From Lacrimispora sphenoides (GTDB lineage Bacteria > Bacillota > Clostridia > Lachnospirales > Lachnospiraceae), in NCBI RefSeq assembly GCF_900105215.1, contig NZ_FOIP01000001.1:1510001-1574000 (forward strand): DNA of 64,000 nt. The letters run 5' to 3'. Every line of letters begins with the position of its first letter. Position 1 is the stretch's first letter. The notes beneath the pieces are model-generated. The model did no database searches. It had not been told where the DNA came from and saw nothing but the letters and a program-made list of their open reading frames with translations. Of this stretch, positions 1-9,295 are shown one piece after another. The position numbers and the translations under genes are program-made.

Positions 1-1064
1 AAGGACGGTTTATACTCCTCCATCGCTCCTGTACCAGCAATGGCACATACCAGATTATGGGCGGCTGTATGAGCGCTCTGCTCACAGTTTTCTACCATCT
101 GTGGAACAGGTGCATTTTCTCCCTGAGGTACATACATCATGTTGTCGCCGACTACGTAAACTTCTTCGTGATCTTTGGCTCTTAAGAAAGAATCTACTTG
201 GATTCTTCCGCGCCCTACGGATTCAAGCGTCTTGGCCGCTTCTCCTGTAATATCTGCGCTTTCAATACCGGCGGTCCAGATGGTTGTACCGGATGGATAA
301 CGGTTTTTCCTGCCATCCTGATTCAGTTCGATGAAATCCTCGCCAATGGCGGTCACACCGGTTTCCATCATTACTTTTACGCCCATCTTTGTCAGGCGCT
401 TTTCTACCTTGCCGGACAGCTTCTCCGGAAGAATGGGCACTGACCGCTTTAAAACATCTACGTTATACATGGAGACAAGAGACGGTTCTATTTCATACTC
501 ATCACATAAGAAGGGCACATATTCTGCCAGTTCTCCAGCCATTTCCACACCGGTAAAACCTGCTCCTACGACGTAGAACGTCAAAAGGCGGCGTTTTTCC
601 GCCTCGTCCGGTTCACAGGCAGCTTTGCGGAATACATGGTGAATCCGTTCTTTTAATAAAACAGCATCTTCATAAGACCAAAGCTTATAAGAATTCTTCT
701 CTGCACCTTCCACACCGAAATAGGTGGGCTTAGAGCCTGCGGCCAGGATCAGATAGTCATAATCGTATTCGCCCTGGTTTCCCGTCAATTTCTTCTCTTC
801 AATGGAAATCTGACTGATGGTGTCAGTAATGATTTCAACATTCCTTCCGGCAAATACTTTTTTCAGGCTGATGCGTATACTGTCTTCCTCTACCCTTCCA
901 GCGGCCACTTCATGAAGTTCTGTAAGCATGGTATGAAACGGATGCCTGTCTATGATGGAGATACTTACCTCGTCCTCCATCTTCATCTTGCGGAATTTTT
1001 TTTCCAATTTTTTGGCAGTTAAAATACCGGCATAACCGGCACCTAACACTACTATTCTTTTCAA
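1..1064 (-). CDS. Type II NADH dehydrogenase-like FAD oxidoreductase (3' end outside window)
   Basis: Reading the minus strand from a TTG codon at 1064-1062, preceded by a good AGGAGGGG ribosome site, gives an open frame of 354 codons that runs off the left edge. The N-terminus LKRIVVLGAGYAG is a Rossmann FAD-binding GxGxxG motif; a second dinucleotide motif VVGAGFTGVEMAGEL sits in the middle (NADH binding) and VGDN..YVPQGE, typical of the FAD-contacting end of the family, lies near the edge. This order is that of NDH-2/pyridine nucleotide-disulphide oxidoreductases that pass electrons from NADH to quinone or another acceptor at the membrane. The C-terminal membrane anchor is not in view, so a soluble NADH oxidase role cannot be excluded. 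The TTG start is chosen because no ATG lies nearer the ribosome site. Confidence 0.85.
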   Translation of the reverse strand, partial: MKRIVVLGAGYAGILTAKKLEKKFRKMKMEDEVSISIIDRHPFHTMLTELHEVAAGRVEEDSIRISLKKVFAGRNVEIITDTISQISIEEKKLTGNQGEYDYDYLILAAGSKPTYFGVEGAEKNSYKLWSYEDAVLLKERIHHVFRKAACEPDEAEKRRLLTFYVVGAGFTGVEMAGELAEYVPFLCDEYEIEPSLVSMYNVDVLKRSVPILPEKLSGKVEKRLTKMGVKVMMETGVTAIGEDFIELNQDGRKNRYPSGTTIWTAGIESADITGEAAKTLESVGRGRIQVDSFLRAKDHEEVYVVGDNMMYVPQGENAPVPQMVENCEQSAHTAAHNLVCAIAGTGAMEEYKPS

Positions 1065-1114
1065 GTCTTCCCCTCCTTGTATGATAGCGGCACGCAAAAT
1101 GCCACTTTGACATT

Positions 1115-1123
1115 ATTATAACA
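1115..1123 (-). promoter_or_regulatory. Extended -10 promoter for the flavoprotein gene
   Basis: On the minus strand TGTTATAAT forms an extended -10 box about 50 bases upstream of the TTG start at 1064; the -35 (TGGTAA at 17 bp) is weak, as is usual with extended -10 sites. It and the opposite promoter at 1318-1326 are the only signals I see in the 305-base gap 1065-1369. Confidence 0.55.
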
Positions 1124-1317
1124 TATGGGAATGATTTTTACCATAATTTTATCGCAAATCGATCACTTTTTCCACTTTTTGTAACTTATTACATATATAG
1201 AGAATTGCCTGTCAAAAGGAGCCGGTCATTTGTTTCCTGATATCCAAATCGGGCCGGCAATACAAGGTATCCTATAATGATTTTGGACTAATTTTTATTT
1301 TATAAACAAGACAGTTA

Positions 1318-1326
1318 TGTTATAAT
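1318..1326 (+). promoter_or_regulatory. Extended -10 promoter for the NusG-II gene
   Basis: TGTTATAAT on the plus strand, about 44 bases upstream of the ATG at 1370, with an AT-rich TTTTAT in the -35 region. It mirrors the extended -10 of the divergent flavoprotein gene; the bases between the two hold no open frame or hairpin I can support. Confidence 0.5.
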
Positions 1327-1369
1327 GAAATCTCAGAATATTACATTTAAGAGAAATAAGAGGTAACAG

Positions 1370-1735
1370 ATGAAGTTTGAAAAAAAATTAACAGTAATAC
1401 AAAAGAGAGAGCTGATCCTGATTGCTGCCATTCTGGTGATATCAGGACTGCTCTCAGGGATATTTTATATCAAAAACAGAAAGCCGGCGGAGCAGGTGGT
1501 GGTCACTGTAGACGGCGAGACTGTGGCAACCCTGGATCTTCATAAAGATGCTGACATGGTTATTGATGGGTATGGCGGTACGGATCATCTGATCATTAAA
1601 GACGGTTATGCCAGCATTACAGAAGCTTCCTGCCCTGATAAGGTATGTGTCCGCACGGGCAAGATTCACAGAAGCGGGGAACTGATTGTCTGCCTGCCTA
1701 ATCGGGTGGTAGTCACAATCGAAGGGGAAGAATAA
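1370..1735 (+). CDS. NusG domain II-containing membrane-anchored protein
   Basis: A 121-residue protein with a basic N-terminus, one membrane segment (about residues 15-33) and a small beta domain outside. The signature CPDKVCVRTGKI followed by GELIVCLPNRVVV is that of the NusG_II family (DUF of Gram-positives named for a fold related to NusG domain 2); the two cysteines of CPDKVC and that of VCLPN are conserved in the family. These proteins are not transcription factors; their function is unknown, and in clostridia they often sit beside membrane redox or heptaprenyl-synthase genes, in keeping with the divergent NADH dehydrogenase here. The start follows AGAGGTAACAG. Full length for the family. 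Confidence 0.85.
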   Translation: MKFEKKLTVIQKRELILIAAILVISGLLSGIFYIKNRKPAEQVVVTVDGETVATLDLHKDADMVIDGYGGTDHLIIKDGYASITEASCPDKVCVRTGKIHRSGELIVCLPNRVVVTIEGEE

Positions 1736-1863
1736 GGAATTGCCGAATATATCTCCTGTTTCTGGAGAATCATATCCAATATCGGAATAAAATGTACCGT
1801 TATGTAAAAATAATTACAGGTTTCAGGAACTAAATGATCCTGGGGATCAGGGAAGGAGCTGAT

Positions 1864-3273
1864 ATGGGCGTGGTTCAGACGACGGTTCGCATAAGTGAGA
1901 TTGAATTAAAAGGTTTTAAAAATACCCAGTACGGCAGAATTATAATGCCGTCTGCAGGGAATAAGGATTATTTCTCAAATACAGCGGACATTCTCGGCAT
2001 TTATGGCCAGAACGGTTCAGGGAAAACAGCGGTTATTGAAGCAATGGAGTTCGTTCAGACTTTGCTAACGGGGCGGCCCCTGTCTAGGGAAGTGGTTCAT
2101 TATATTTCCAAAGACATGGAAACCTGTACAATTACCGTTAAGTTTATAATCCAGACAGTCAGTAAAAAAACCATGGCTGAATATTCTGTCCAGTTAAAAA
2201 GGATTTCCAAAAGCGAGTTTGAGATAGAACACGAAGCCCTCTGTTCCGCGGCCTGGACCGGAGAAAAGTTTGAAAGCAAAAAAACCTTGATCGATTACGG
2301 ACTGCATTCAGAAGGACCAACATTTACGCCAAAATACCGGCTGGAAGATTTAATACGGGAGAATAATGAAAATAAAGTAAATTTAAGCGTTGCAAAAAAA
2401 ATTGCCCGGAAAGATCTGGTTTCTTTTATCTTCGGCCCGGAAGGCAGGGGGGTATTTTTATCCGCATCTGAAGGTGCGTCTGAGGATTACGCTTATATCA
2501 TCCATTCACTTTATCAATATGCAGGCATGAACCTGTTCGTAATTTCCAATGCCCGTGCAGGAGCAATCAGTATGGATTTCATGATCCCGTTTGCGTTCCG
2601 CCTGGATCTCGGTGAGAGGATTGCAAAGGGCGATTTGCTTATAAGGCTTGATGAACCGTCAGTGATCAGTAAAGAACATTTTGAAATGGCCAGGAAGATC
2701 CTTCATGAGATGAATGTGGTTCTTGACGCCATGATTCCTGGTCTCTCCATTGGAATTTATGACTTTGGCGAGCAGCTTCTTGAACGGGGGGAAGAAGGAC
2801 ACAGAGTCGAATTAATTTCAAAACGCGGAGAAATTACAATTCCCCTGAAATATGAGTCGGAAGGGATCATTAAGATCATTTCCGTTCTAAATGCCCTCAT
2901 GTGCGTTTATAACAATGCCTCCATGTGTTTGATTATTGATGAACTGGATGCAGGTGTATATGAATATCTTTTAGGGGAACTGCTTTCTGTCTTTGAAAAG
3001 GGTGCGAGGGGGCAGCTGATCTTCACATCACATAATTTGCGGGCATTGGAAATGATTCATAAAAGCAGCATTGTATTTTCCACCACAAATCCATCCAACC
3101 GGTATATCCGTCTGCAGAACATAAAGAGCAATCATAATTTGCGGGATATGTATTTGCGGAGCATCGTATTGGGCGGTCAAAAAGAAGCTATTTATGAAGA
3201 GACAGACAGTGTGGAAATTGGCCGTGCATTCAGGCGTGCCGGAAAGGCGGTAAGGGATGGCGGCCAAGACTAA
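1864..3273 (+). CDS. AAA_15-type (OLD/SMC-like) ATPase, putative defence protein
   Basis: A 469-residue ATPase from ATG 1864, chosen over the upstream in-frame ATG 1834 because AGGAG lies five bases before it. Residues 10-30 (ISEIELKGFKN) open like RecF/SMC proteins, Walker A is GQNGSGKT (48-55), KYESEGIIK around residue 335 resembles the degenerate signature loop of AAA_15 proteins, Walker B is LIIDE with D359/E360, and FTSHN supplies the H-loop His390. These features put it in the ABC-type ATPases found in OLD, RloA, AriA and related anti-phage proteins. It lacks its own TOPRIM domain, but the next gene, overlapping by 17 bases, encodes one. The pairing supports a two-subunit effector; defence is inference, a DNA-repair role is the alternative. 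Confidence 0.75.
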   Translation: MGVVQTTVRISEIELKGFKNTQYGRIIMPSAGNKDYFSNTADILGIYGQNGSGKTAVIEAMEFVQTLLTGRPLSREVVHYISKDMETCTITVKFIIQTVSKKTMAEYSVQLKRISKSEFEIEHEALCSAAWTGEKFESKKTLIDYGLHSEGPTFTPKYRLEDLIRENNENKVNLSVAKKIARKDLVSFIFGPEGRGVFLSASEGASEDYAYIIHSLYQYAGMNLFVISNARAGAISMDFMIPFAFRLDLGERIAKGDLLIRLDEPSVISKEHFEMARKILHEMNVVLDAMIPGLSIGIYDFGEQLLERGEEGHRVELISKRGEITIPLKYESEGIIKIISVLNALMCVYNNASMCLIIDELDAGVYEYLLGELLSVFEKGARGQLIFTSHNLRALEMIHKSSIVFSTTNPSNRYIRLQNIKSNHNLRDMYLRSIVLGGQKEAIYEETDSVEIGRAFRRAGKAVRDGGQD

Positions 3274-3946
3274 AAAAGTAATCCTGTTTATCGTTGAAGG
3301 ACCCACTGACGAGGAGACATTAAGTCCGGTTCTTAAAAAAGCATTTCAGAGAGAAGATGTCCGTTTCCATGTGGTTCACGGCGATATGACAAGCAACTGG
3401 TCGGTATCAGGCAACAATGCCGTTAAAACGGTCAATGAGCACATTGAGGTGGAAAGAAAGCGGTATGGCTTTAATAAAAAAGACATTCTTAAGGTGATTC
3501 ATCTTGTTGACATTGACGGGGCGTTTATTCCGGCTGACAAGGTCGTAAAAAGCTCAACGGGGACAATCCGATATTTTGATGACCGGATCGAATCGGCAGA
3601 TCCTGAGGGGGTCATTGACCGGAATTCAAGAAAGTCCCAGGTGCTGTACCGGCTTAGTACGGCCGAATCAGTGGGTAAAATTCCGTATTCTATTTTTTAT
3701 TTTTCCCGGAATCTTGAGCATGTGCTTCATAACAATCATGGGAATCTGACTGACGATGAAAAGGTAAATTATGCAGATGCTTTTGCAGATAAGTATGGTT
3801 CCGATCAGAAAGGCTTTCAGGCATTTATTTCATCGGATGATTTTGCAGTACCGGGGGATTTTCGTGAGACATGGAACTTTATTATGCAGGGCCTCAATTC
3901 ATTACACCGGCACTGTAATCTACATCTGCTTCTTAAAGAAGGTTAA
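3257..3946 (+). CDS. TOPRIM-fold protein, partner of the AAA ATPase
   Basis: A 229-residue protein starting inside the 3' end of the ATPase gene (17-base overlap), hence probably translationally coupled. It begins VILFIVEGPTDEE, where Glu14 matches the first TOPRIM catalytic acid, and HLVDIDGAF supplies the DxD pair D85/D87; together these are the metal-binding residues of OLD-family and DUF4435-type nucleases. No recognisable domain follows. Known two-gene ATPase + TOPRIM systems are PARIS (AriA/AriB) and RloA/RloB; I can see the architecture but cannot say from reading alone which family it belongs to. It would be expected to act as nuclease or nuclease-like effector released or licensed by the ATPase. 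Function inferred. Confidence 0.6.
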   Translation: MAAKTKKVILFIVEGPTDEETLSPVLKKAFQREDVRFHVVHGDMTSNWSVSGNNAVKTVNEHIEVERKRYGFNKKDILKVIHLVDIDGAFIPADKVVKSSTGTIRYFDDRIESADPEGVIDRNSRKSQVLYRLSTAESVGKIPYSIFYFSRNLEHVLHNNHGNLTDDEKVNYADAFADKYGSDQKGFQAFISSDDFAVPGDFRETWNFIMQGLNSLHRHCNLHLLLKEG

Positions 3947-4038
3947 CGGGAAGAATATAATTGCGCCCTGCACTAGGTATTTATTTGAAAAACCGGAATG
4001 ATGGTTAAGGAGAGGGAATATCATAGAATAAACATATT

Positions 4039-4872
4039 GTGCAGAGCGAGATCATGGGATACTATATAACCGTTGAAAAGAATGTAAACATCTACGTAGA
4101 GGATCTTAATCCGGATTGCGAAAATACCATTTTATTTCTTCATGGATGGCCGGGAAGCCATAAGCTTTTTGAATACCAGTTTGATGTGCTTCCTGCCATG
4201 GGGTTCCGGTGTATCGGCATTGATACAAGAGGATTCGGGGATTCTGACAAGCCGTTTTGTGGGTATGATTATGACCGGCTGGCCGATGATGTCAGAGTGG
4301 TCATTGATGTACTGAATCTTAGGAATATTACCCTGGCAGGGCATTCCACCGGAGGGGCGATTGCCATAAGGTACATGGCAAGGCACAAGGGCTTTGGGGT
4401 AGCAAGACTTGCTTTATTCGCTGCTGCAGCGCCAAGCCTTGTGAAACGGCCGAACTTCCCTTATGGACTTGATAAAGACGTAGTAACTCAAATTATAAAC
4501 GGAACCTACGCCGACCGTCCCAACATGTTAAATAATTTTGGAGATATATTCTTCTTCCAGCACATTACTTATCCGTTCTCCCAATGGTTTTTCCAGCTTG
4601 GACTGCAGGCAGCTGGCTGGGCGACGGCAGCTATTGCAAATACCTGGCTCGAAGAGGTATTATTTTCGGATCTGGAAGCAATTGATGTTCCAACTCTGAT
4701 CATTCATGGGATCCATGATCAGGTTGTACCATATGTTCTGGGTGAGATCCAGCATCAATGCATTAATAACTCCAGGCTGGAATCCTTTGAATTCAGCGGT
4801 CATGCGACCTTCTATGACCAAAAGGACGAATTCAATAAGGTTCTGGCCGAATTCGCCAGCGGGGATTGTTAG
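4039..4872 (+). CDS. Alpha/beta hydrolase
   Basis: A 277-residue single-domain alpha/beta hydrolase. LFLHGWPGS holds the oxyanion-hole HG motif, GHSTGGA the nucleophile elbow with Ser103, GIHDQ the acid Asp227 and FSGHATFY the catalytic His255, so the triad is complete; GIDTRGFGDSD is typical of the epoxide hydrolase/haloperoxidase/ester hydrolase branch. The substrate cannot be told. The start is uncertain: GTG 4039 or ATG 4054, both with GGAGAGG too far upstream (22-37 bases). It lies 92 bases after the TOPRIM gene in the same direction but I see no reason to count it in that module. Confidence 0.85.
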   Translation: MQSEIMGYYITVEKNVNIYVEDLNPDCENTILFLHGWPGSHKLFEYQFDVLPAMGFRCIGIDTRGFGDSDKPFCGYDYDRLADDVRVVIDVLNLRNITLAGHSTGGAIAIRYMARHKGFGVARLALFAAAAPSLVKRPNFPYGLDKDVVTQIINGTYADRPNMLNNFGDIFFFQHITYPFSQWFFQLGLQAAGWATAAIANTWLEEVLFSDLEAIDVPTLIIHGIHDQVVPYVLGEIQHQCINNSRLESFEFSGHATFYDQKDEFNKVLAEFASGDC

Positions 4873-4912
4873 AAAAAGGGTAAACAGTACCATTGTTAAG
4901 GACATAAAAAAA

Positions 4913-4943
4913 GGGCGTTGATTTTAATAGATCAACGCCCTTT
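4913..4943. terminator. Bidirectional terminator between convergent genes
   Basis: A perfect 10-bp stem, GGGCGTTGAT and ATCAACGCCC, with an 8-base loop, preceded by seven A and followed by TTT, so it can stop transcripts from both the hydrolase (plus) and the chemoreceptor gene (minus). Confidence 0.85.
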
Positions 4944-4971
4944 CATATGGCATTCTGGATTTCTGTTTTAA

Positions 4972-6786
4972 TTAATACTTTTCAAAGGACGATTCCGTCC
5001 TGGCCTCATATTCGTACTCTTTTGTGCTTTTTATCTCTGTCTTTTGTTCAGTATCCAATTGGAATTTGTCTACTTCATCCCGCAGTGTATTGGCCTGGGC
5101 GCTCATTTCCTCACTGGAGGCCGAATTTTCCTCAGCTGTTGCTGCATTTGCCTGTATAACTGCCGATACCTGCTCCAGTCCTATGCGGATCTCATCAATG
5201 GAAGAGGCCTGCTCAGAAGCCGATTGGTTGATCTTATTGACGATATCATTGATAAAGCCGGTGGTTTTATCGATATCATCCAGAATCTGGGCGGTTTTCT
5301 CTGTGATTTCAGTGCCTTCCTGTACCGCGTTTACAGAATTCTGTATCAGCTCCGCTGTCTGTTTTGCGGCCTCCGCAGATTTGGCTGCAAGATTACGGAC
5401 TTCGTCGGCTACTACGGAGAATCCCTTTCCTGCAGTTCCTGCCCGGGCGGCTTCAATGGCTGCATTGAGGGAGAGGATATTGGTCTGGAACGCAATGTCC
5501 TCAATAACCTTTGTTATATTGGTTATCTGATCGGAAAAGATGGCGATATTGTCCATTGCTTTTGTAAGCTGCTTCATATGTGTACCGCCGTTTTTAACGT
5601 TATGGCTGGTTTGAACCACATATTCGGTTGCTTTAATAACATTTTTTGAATTTTCTGCAGCCTGTTCCGTGATGCTTGCAATGGAGGAGGAGAGTTCCTC
5701 TACGGAAGCGGCCTGTTCTGTGGAACCGGCTGCAAGCTGCTGTGCTCCTGCCGATACCTGTTCTGTTCCTGTATTTACCTGTTGTGCGGCAACATCGATC
5801 ATAATGAGGGTACGATTTAAAGAGGAAACGGTTTTTATAATTGCCTTTTTAATGGCTTCAAAGTCCCCCACATAGTCTAAATCCATGGAGAAACGCATAT
5901 CTCCCTGTGACAGAAGATTTAGCTTATCCGTAATGTCACGGATATAGGAGGTTATGGCAGCATTTGTATTTCTGATGTTTTCAGCCATGCTTCCCAGCTC
6001 ATCTTTGCTTACATATGTAATCTGAGCCTGTAAATTTCCCTTTGATATTTCCTTGTAAACCAGTTCGATTTCCTTCACAGGATCCAGAATCGATTTTCTG
6101 ATGATCATGGTAATGAAAAGGGTAAACAGCAGGGAAATCAACAGAGATAAGGAAAGGGAAAACCAGGCTGATTTCATGAAGTTCTGCGCATCCTCCTTCT
6201 GGGAAACAGCATACCGCAGCTGGATCGTTGAAAAACTTGACAGAATTTCTCCGGCCTGATCAATGGCAGGTGAATAATTGTTTTTATAAGACTCGTAGGC
6301 CTTGCTGCTGTTTCCTTTGGAGGAAGCTTGAAGCAGCCCTGAAATCTCTTCTCTGGCGGACTTGGTTTTTGATAATAAATCTCTTATCTGTGCGATATCG
6401 TTATCTCTTGCACTGGAAGTCTGGTTGCCTGCAAATGCCTCCAATGCGCCGGAAACGCTTTCTTCCTGTTCCTGGGCTTTGGCAAGGCTATCATGTACGG
6501 ACTGGATATTATCGTCAAGAATTGCCTGAAGAAGATATTTTTGTGCCGAAGCCAGCCCGGATCTCATGGTCCATGTGCTGTTGGAGTTTGGTACGGTATA
6601 GCGGTAATAGCGTTCCACCTGGAATCCGAGATTTTTCGTGTTCCATGCGGATATTGAAGTGGATGCTATAATGATCAGCAGTATTATGCCAAAACCTAGA
6701 ATCAGTTTTTTGCCGACAGATAAGTTTTTAATCAGAGAGCCTGCTTCTTTGCCGGAATCATCGGCATTTGTATTCTGTTTTTTCAT
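4972..6786 (-). CDS. Methyl-accepting chemotaxis protein
   Basis: A 604-residue transmembrane chemoreceptor. I start it at ATG 6786 ([10 protein letters not shown]) because AAAGGAA lies eight bases upstream; an in-frame ATG 32 codons earlier lacks a site. Order: membrane segment about 27-50, a roughly 150-residue helical ligand domain of 4HB_MCP type, second membrane segment ([16 protein letters not shown]), HAMP linker, then a long coiled-coil signalling domain with the near-invariant hairpin [20 protein letters not shown] that contacts CheA and CheW. Ligand unknown. No chemotaxis genes are nearby. A TCCGATAT box (minus strand, near 6857) resembles the -10 of flagellar sigma-D promoters but no matching TAAA -35 is present. 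Confidence 0.93.
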   Translation of the reverse strand: MKKQNTNADDSGKEAGSLIKNLSVGKKLILGFGIILLIIIASTSISAWNTKNLGFQVERYYRYTVPNSNSTWTMRSGLASAQKYLLQAILDDNIQSVHDSLAKAQEQEESVSGALEAFAGNQTSSARDNDIAQIRDLLSKTKSAREEISGLLQASSKGNSSKAYESYKNNYSPAIDQAGEILSSFSTIQLRYAVSQKEDAQNFMKSAWFSLSLSLLISLLFTLFITMIIRKSILDPVKEIELVYKEISKGNLQAQITYVSKDELGSMAENIRNTNAAITSYIRDITDKLNLLSQGDMRFSMDLDYVGDFEAIKKAIIKTVSSLNRTLIMIDVAAQQVNTGTEQVSAGAQQLAAGSTEQAASVEELSSSIASITEQAAENSKNVIKATEYVVQTSHNVKNGGTHMKQLTKAMDNIAIFSDQITNITKVIEDIAFQTNILSLNAAIEAARAGTAGKGFSVVADEVRNLAAKSAEAAKQTAELIQNSVNAVQEGTEITEKTAQILDDIDKTTGFINDIVNKINQSASEQASSIDEIRIGLEQVSAVIQANAATAEENSASSEEMSAQANTLRDEVDKFQLDTEQKTEIKSTKEYEYEARTESSFEKY

Positions 6787-6973
6787 CTTATCGTTCCTTT
6801 CCCGATTTTCTAACCGGAATGCATATAGATTGGAAATTCCGTCATGCGTCATATAATATATCGGAATGATAAAGCTAATCATAAGAATTCACTTGTTATT
6901 TTTTTACTGTACAGACTACTTTCATGATCTGTTAAAGAAGGCGGATTCCGAAAGGAAAGGGATAGAGAAAAGA

Positions 6974-7004
6974 AAGCCTCCGGCTTTTGTGCCGAAGGCT
7001 TTTT
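6974..7004 (-). terminator. Terminator of the UgpBAE-like operon
   Basis: On the minus strand, just after the stop of the binding-protein gene, AGCCTTCGGC and GCCGGAGGCT form a 10-bp stem (one C-A mismatch) with a 6-base loop and a TTTCTTTT tail. Confidence 0.75.
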
Positions 7005-7009
7005 GAACA

Positions 7010-8413
7010 TTATTTTGTAGATGAATTATAGTTAGCGATGGCTGCATTTACTTTTTCAGCCAGGAAACTTACCGCCTGCTCCGGTGTATAGGTGCCGTCA
7101 TAGGTTTTCTCCATTGCTTCGTTAAAGATCTTTCTGGACTCGGTAGCTACTCCGGATAATACACCTGCGGTGTATCCATTGACAGGGGTAGCCTTTAACT
7201 GGTTGATGGCAGTGGTAAAGTTGGGGTTCTGAGCAATGAAATCCTTCATGGCAGGAGTTTCATAAGCCTCCGGGTTAACTGCGAAGTATCCGGTGGACAT
7301 ACTCCAGTTGGCCTGGGAATCCGGTGTGGTGGTAAATTCGATGAACTTCCAGGCAGCGTTCTTTTTCGCCTCATCCTTATTGTCCATCATCCACAGGGAT
7401 GCGCCTCCAATGATGACACCGCCATCGGAAGCAGATGCATCGATCTTTGGAAGAAATCCGGTACCGATCTCAAAATCACTGCTTGCCGTAGCATTTTTAA
7501 GAATTGCCGTGGATTCAATGATCATGGCTGTCTGACCTGAGAAAAATGCGGTCTGGGTATCAGCGGTGGTGCTGCCGTAGTTATCCGCATAACCGGAATC
7601 CATAAGCTTTTTCCATGTTTCAAAAATCTTAAGTCCAGCCCCGTTGTTTACGAAATCCACTTCGGTTGCTGGCGCTTTCCTTCCGTTTTCATTGTTTGCA
7701 TAAAATTTTCCCTGGCCGGCGATCTGCTGTTCAAAGAACCAGCCGTAGATGGCCTGTGCATAGCCCACAGGAGCTGCTTTGCTTTCCACAATTTTTTTGG
7801 AGAATTCCAATACCTCGTCAAAAGTTTTGGGCGGGGTGTCAGGATCCAGACCGGCCGCCTTAAAAACGTCCTTGTTGTAATACAGCATTGGAGTGGAAAC
7901 ATTAAATGGCATGGACATCTGTTTTCCGTTTACCGTATAGTAGCTGGTGATGATATTCATAACCGTAGAAGGATCAAAGTTTGTGGAGGCAAACATATCC
8001 TGTACCGGAATGGCATGACCGCTGTCGGTCATAAACTTTGTGCCGATGTCGTACATCTGGCATACATCCGGCATGCTGCCGCTTTGCATGGCTGCCTTCA
8101 GCTTGGTAATCAGGTCATCATAGTTTCCCTGATATTCACTTTTTACCTCAATCTCGTTCTGGGACTCATTAAAGGCTTTAACCAGAGCTTCGGTTGCCTC
8201 TCCGTTTACACCTCCCATAGCATGCCAGAGGGTAATGACTGTTTTGCCCCCCTCAGCCGGAGCTTTTGCGTCAGCTGCCGCTTTTGTGGTAGCGGATTCC
8301 GTAGAACCTGCCGCTGTGGTTCCCCCGGAAGTAGCACTTCTACCGCATGCAGCAAGAGTCATGGACATGACAGCAGCCATAATCGCCGCAAGCCACCTTT
8401 TTCTTCTTTTCAT
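7010..8413 (-). CDS. Extracellular solute-binding lipoprotein of a sugar/glycerol-phosphate ABC importer
   Basis: 467 residues. The N-terminus is a lipoprotein signal (basic MKRRKR, hydrophobic stretch, LAAC with Cys23), followed by a Thr/Ala-rich linker and a family 1 binding fold: ITLWHAMGGVNGEA near the start, MPFNVSTPMLYYNKDVF in the first hinge and TFDEVLEFSKKI, as in UgpB-like proteins. It would catch a sugar or glycerol-3-phosphate-type ligand outside the membrane for the two permeases encoded directly upstream. It is the last gene of the three-gene operon and is followed by a terminator. A strong AAGGAGG ribosome site precedes ATG 8413. No ATPase gene accompanies it, so a shared MsmK/UgpC-type ATPase elsewhere is inferred. 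Confidence 0.9.
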   Translation of the reverse strand: MKRRKRWLAAIMAAVMSMTLAACGRSATSGGTTAAGSTESATTKAAADAKAPAEGGKTVITLWHAMGGVNGEATEALVKAFNESQNEIEVKSEYQGNYDDLITKLKAAMQSGSMPDVCQMYDIGTKFMTDSGHAIPVQDMFASTNFDPSTVMNIITSYYTVNGKQMSMPFNVSTPMLYYNKDVFKAAGLDPDTPPKTFDEVLEFSKKIVESKAAPVGYAQAIYGWFFEQQIAGQGKFYANNENGRKAPATEVDFVNNGAGLKIFETWKKLMDSGYADNYGSTTADTQTAFFSGQTAMIIESTAILKNATASSDFEIGTGFLPKIDASASDGGVIIGGASLWMMDNKDEAKKNAAWKFIEFTTTPDSQANWSMSTGYFAVNPEAYETPAMKDFIAQNPNFTTAINQLKATPVNGYTAGVLSGVATESRKIFNEAMEKTYDGTYTPEQAVSFLAEKVNAAIANYNSSTK

Positions 8414-8479
8414 AGATATCCTCCTTTAAATGATATAGTTTTATCTCTATACATTGCCCTTAGGGCATGCATGAAATAC

Positions 8480-9295
8480 TTACCCTTTTACGGAACCTGA
8501 GGTGAGGCCGGAAATCAGCTGTTTCTGTCCCAGTATGAATGCCAGGATCGAAGGGACGAGGATGATCATGGACCCGGCCATGACCGGACGGAAGTCAGTG
8601 GATTCCGCACCCTGAAGCATTCCAAGACCGATCTGGACTGTTCGCATGTTCACCGAATCTGTAACAAGAAGCGGCCATAAATAGTGATTCCAGCTTTGAA
8701 GGAATGTGTAGATCCCCAACGCGCCCATGGAAGGTTTTACAAGGGGAAGGGCAATGAAACAGAAGAAACGGAAGTTCCCGCATCCGTCAATATCCGCTGC
8801 CTCCTTTATCTCCATTGGAAGCTGCAGGAATGCCTGTCTCATGTTAAATACTGCAAATGCAGATGCCACGTTTGGAAGGATCAGGGCCGTATAGCTGTTC
8901 TTAAGCCCCAGATCGCAGATGATTAAATAGTTTGCAATGATGATGGCCTGGCTTGGGATCATCATGGTTGCAAGCATCAATAAAAACAGTGCATTCCTTC
9001 CCCGGAATTTCATCATGGAAAATGCATAGGCTGCCAAAGCCCCGGTAACGATCTGTCCGAAGGTAACGGTACAGGATACGATCAGGGAATTCTTGATGAA
9101 GGTAAAAAACGGAGCCAGCTGCAGAGCTTTTATGTAATTATCCGGGATCAGCTGTTTTGGCCAAAAGCCCCCGGAAAACACTTCCTTCATGGTCATCATG
9201 CTGACGTTAAAACAGTAAACCACTGGTGAGATAATGATGACTGCAAAAAGGATATTTAAGGAATAAAGTGAATATTTAACCAGTTTGTTTTTCAT
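8480..9295 (-). CDS. Sugar ABC importer permease, UgpE-like
   Basis: 271 residues with six predicted membrane segments, MalG/UgpE type. The cytoplasmic EAA loop is readable as EAADIDGCGNF followed by ALPLVKP, the segment that docks on the ATPase. It ends in TSGSVKG, typical of this subunit. Its ATG overlaps the stop of the upstream permease by one base (TGATG), showing translational coupling, and the binding-protein gene follows after 66 bases. Together with its partner it forms the membrane channel of the importer. Confidence 0.92.
   Translation of the reverse strand: MKNKLVKYSLYSLNILFAVIIISPVVYCFNVSMMTMKEVFSGGFWPKQLIPDNYIKALQLAPFFTFIKNSLIVSCTVTFGQIVTGALAAYAFSMMKFRGRNALFLLMLATMMIPSQAIIIANYLIICDLGLKNSYTALILPNVASAFAVFNMRQAFLQLPMEIKEAADIDGCGNFRFFCFIALPLVKPSMGALGIYTFLQSWNHYLWPLLVTDSVNMRTVQIGLGMLQGAESTDFRPVMAGSMIILVPSILAFILGQKQLISGLTSGSVKG

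Noticed and set aside
6855..6880. TCCGATAT near the chemoreceptor gene as a sigma-D (flagellar) promoter
   Set aside because: No TAAA -35 box at the right distance; left as a remark only.
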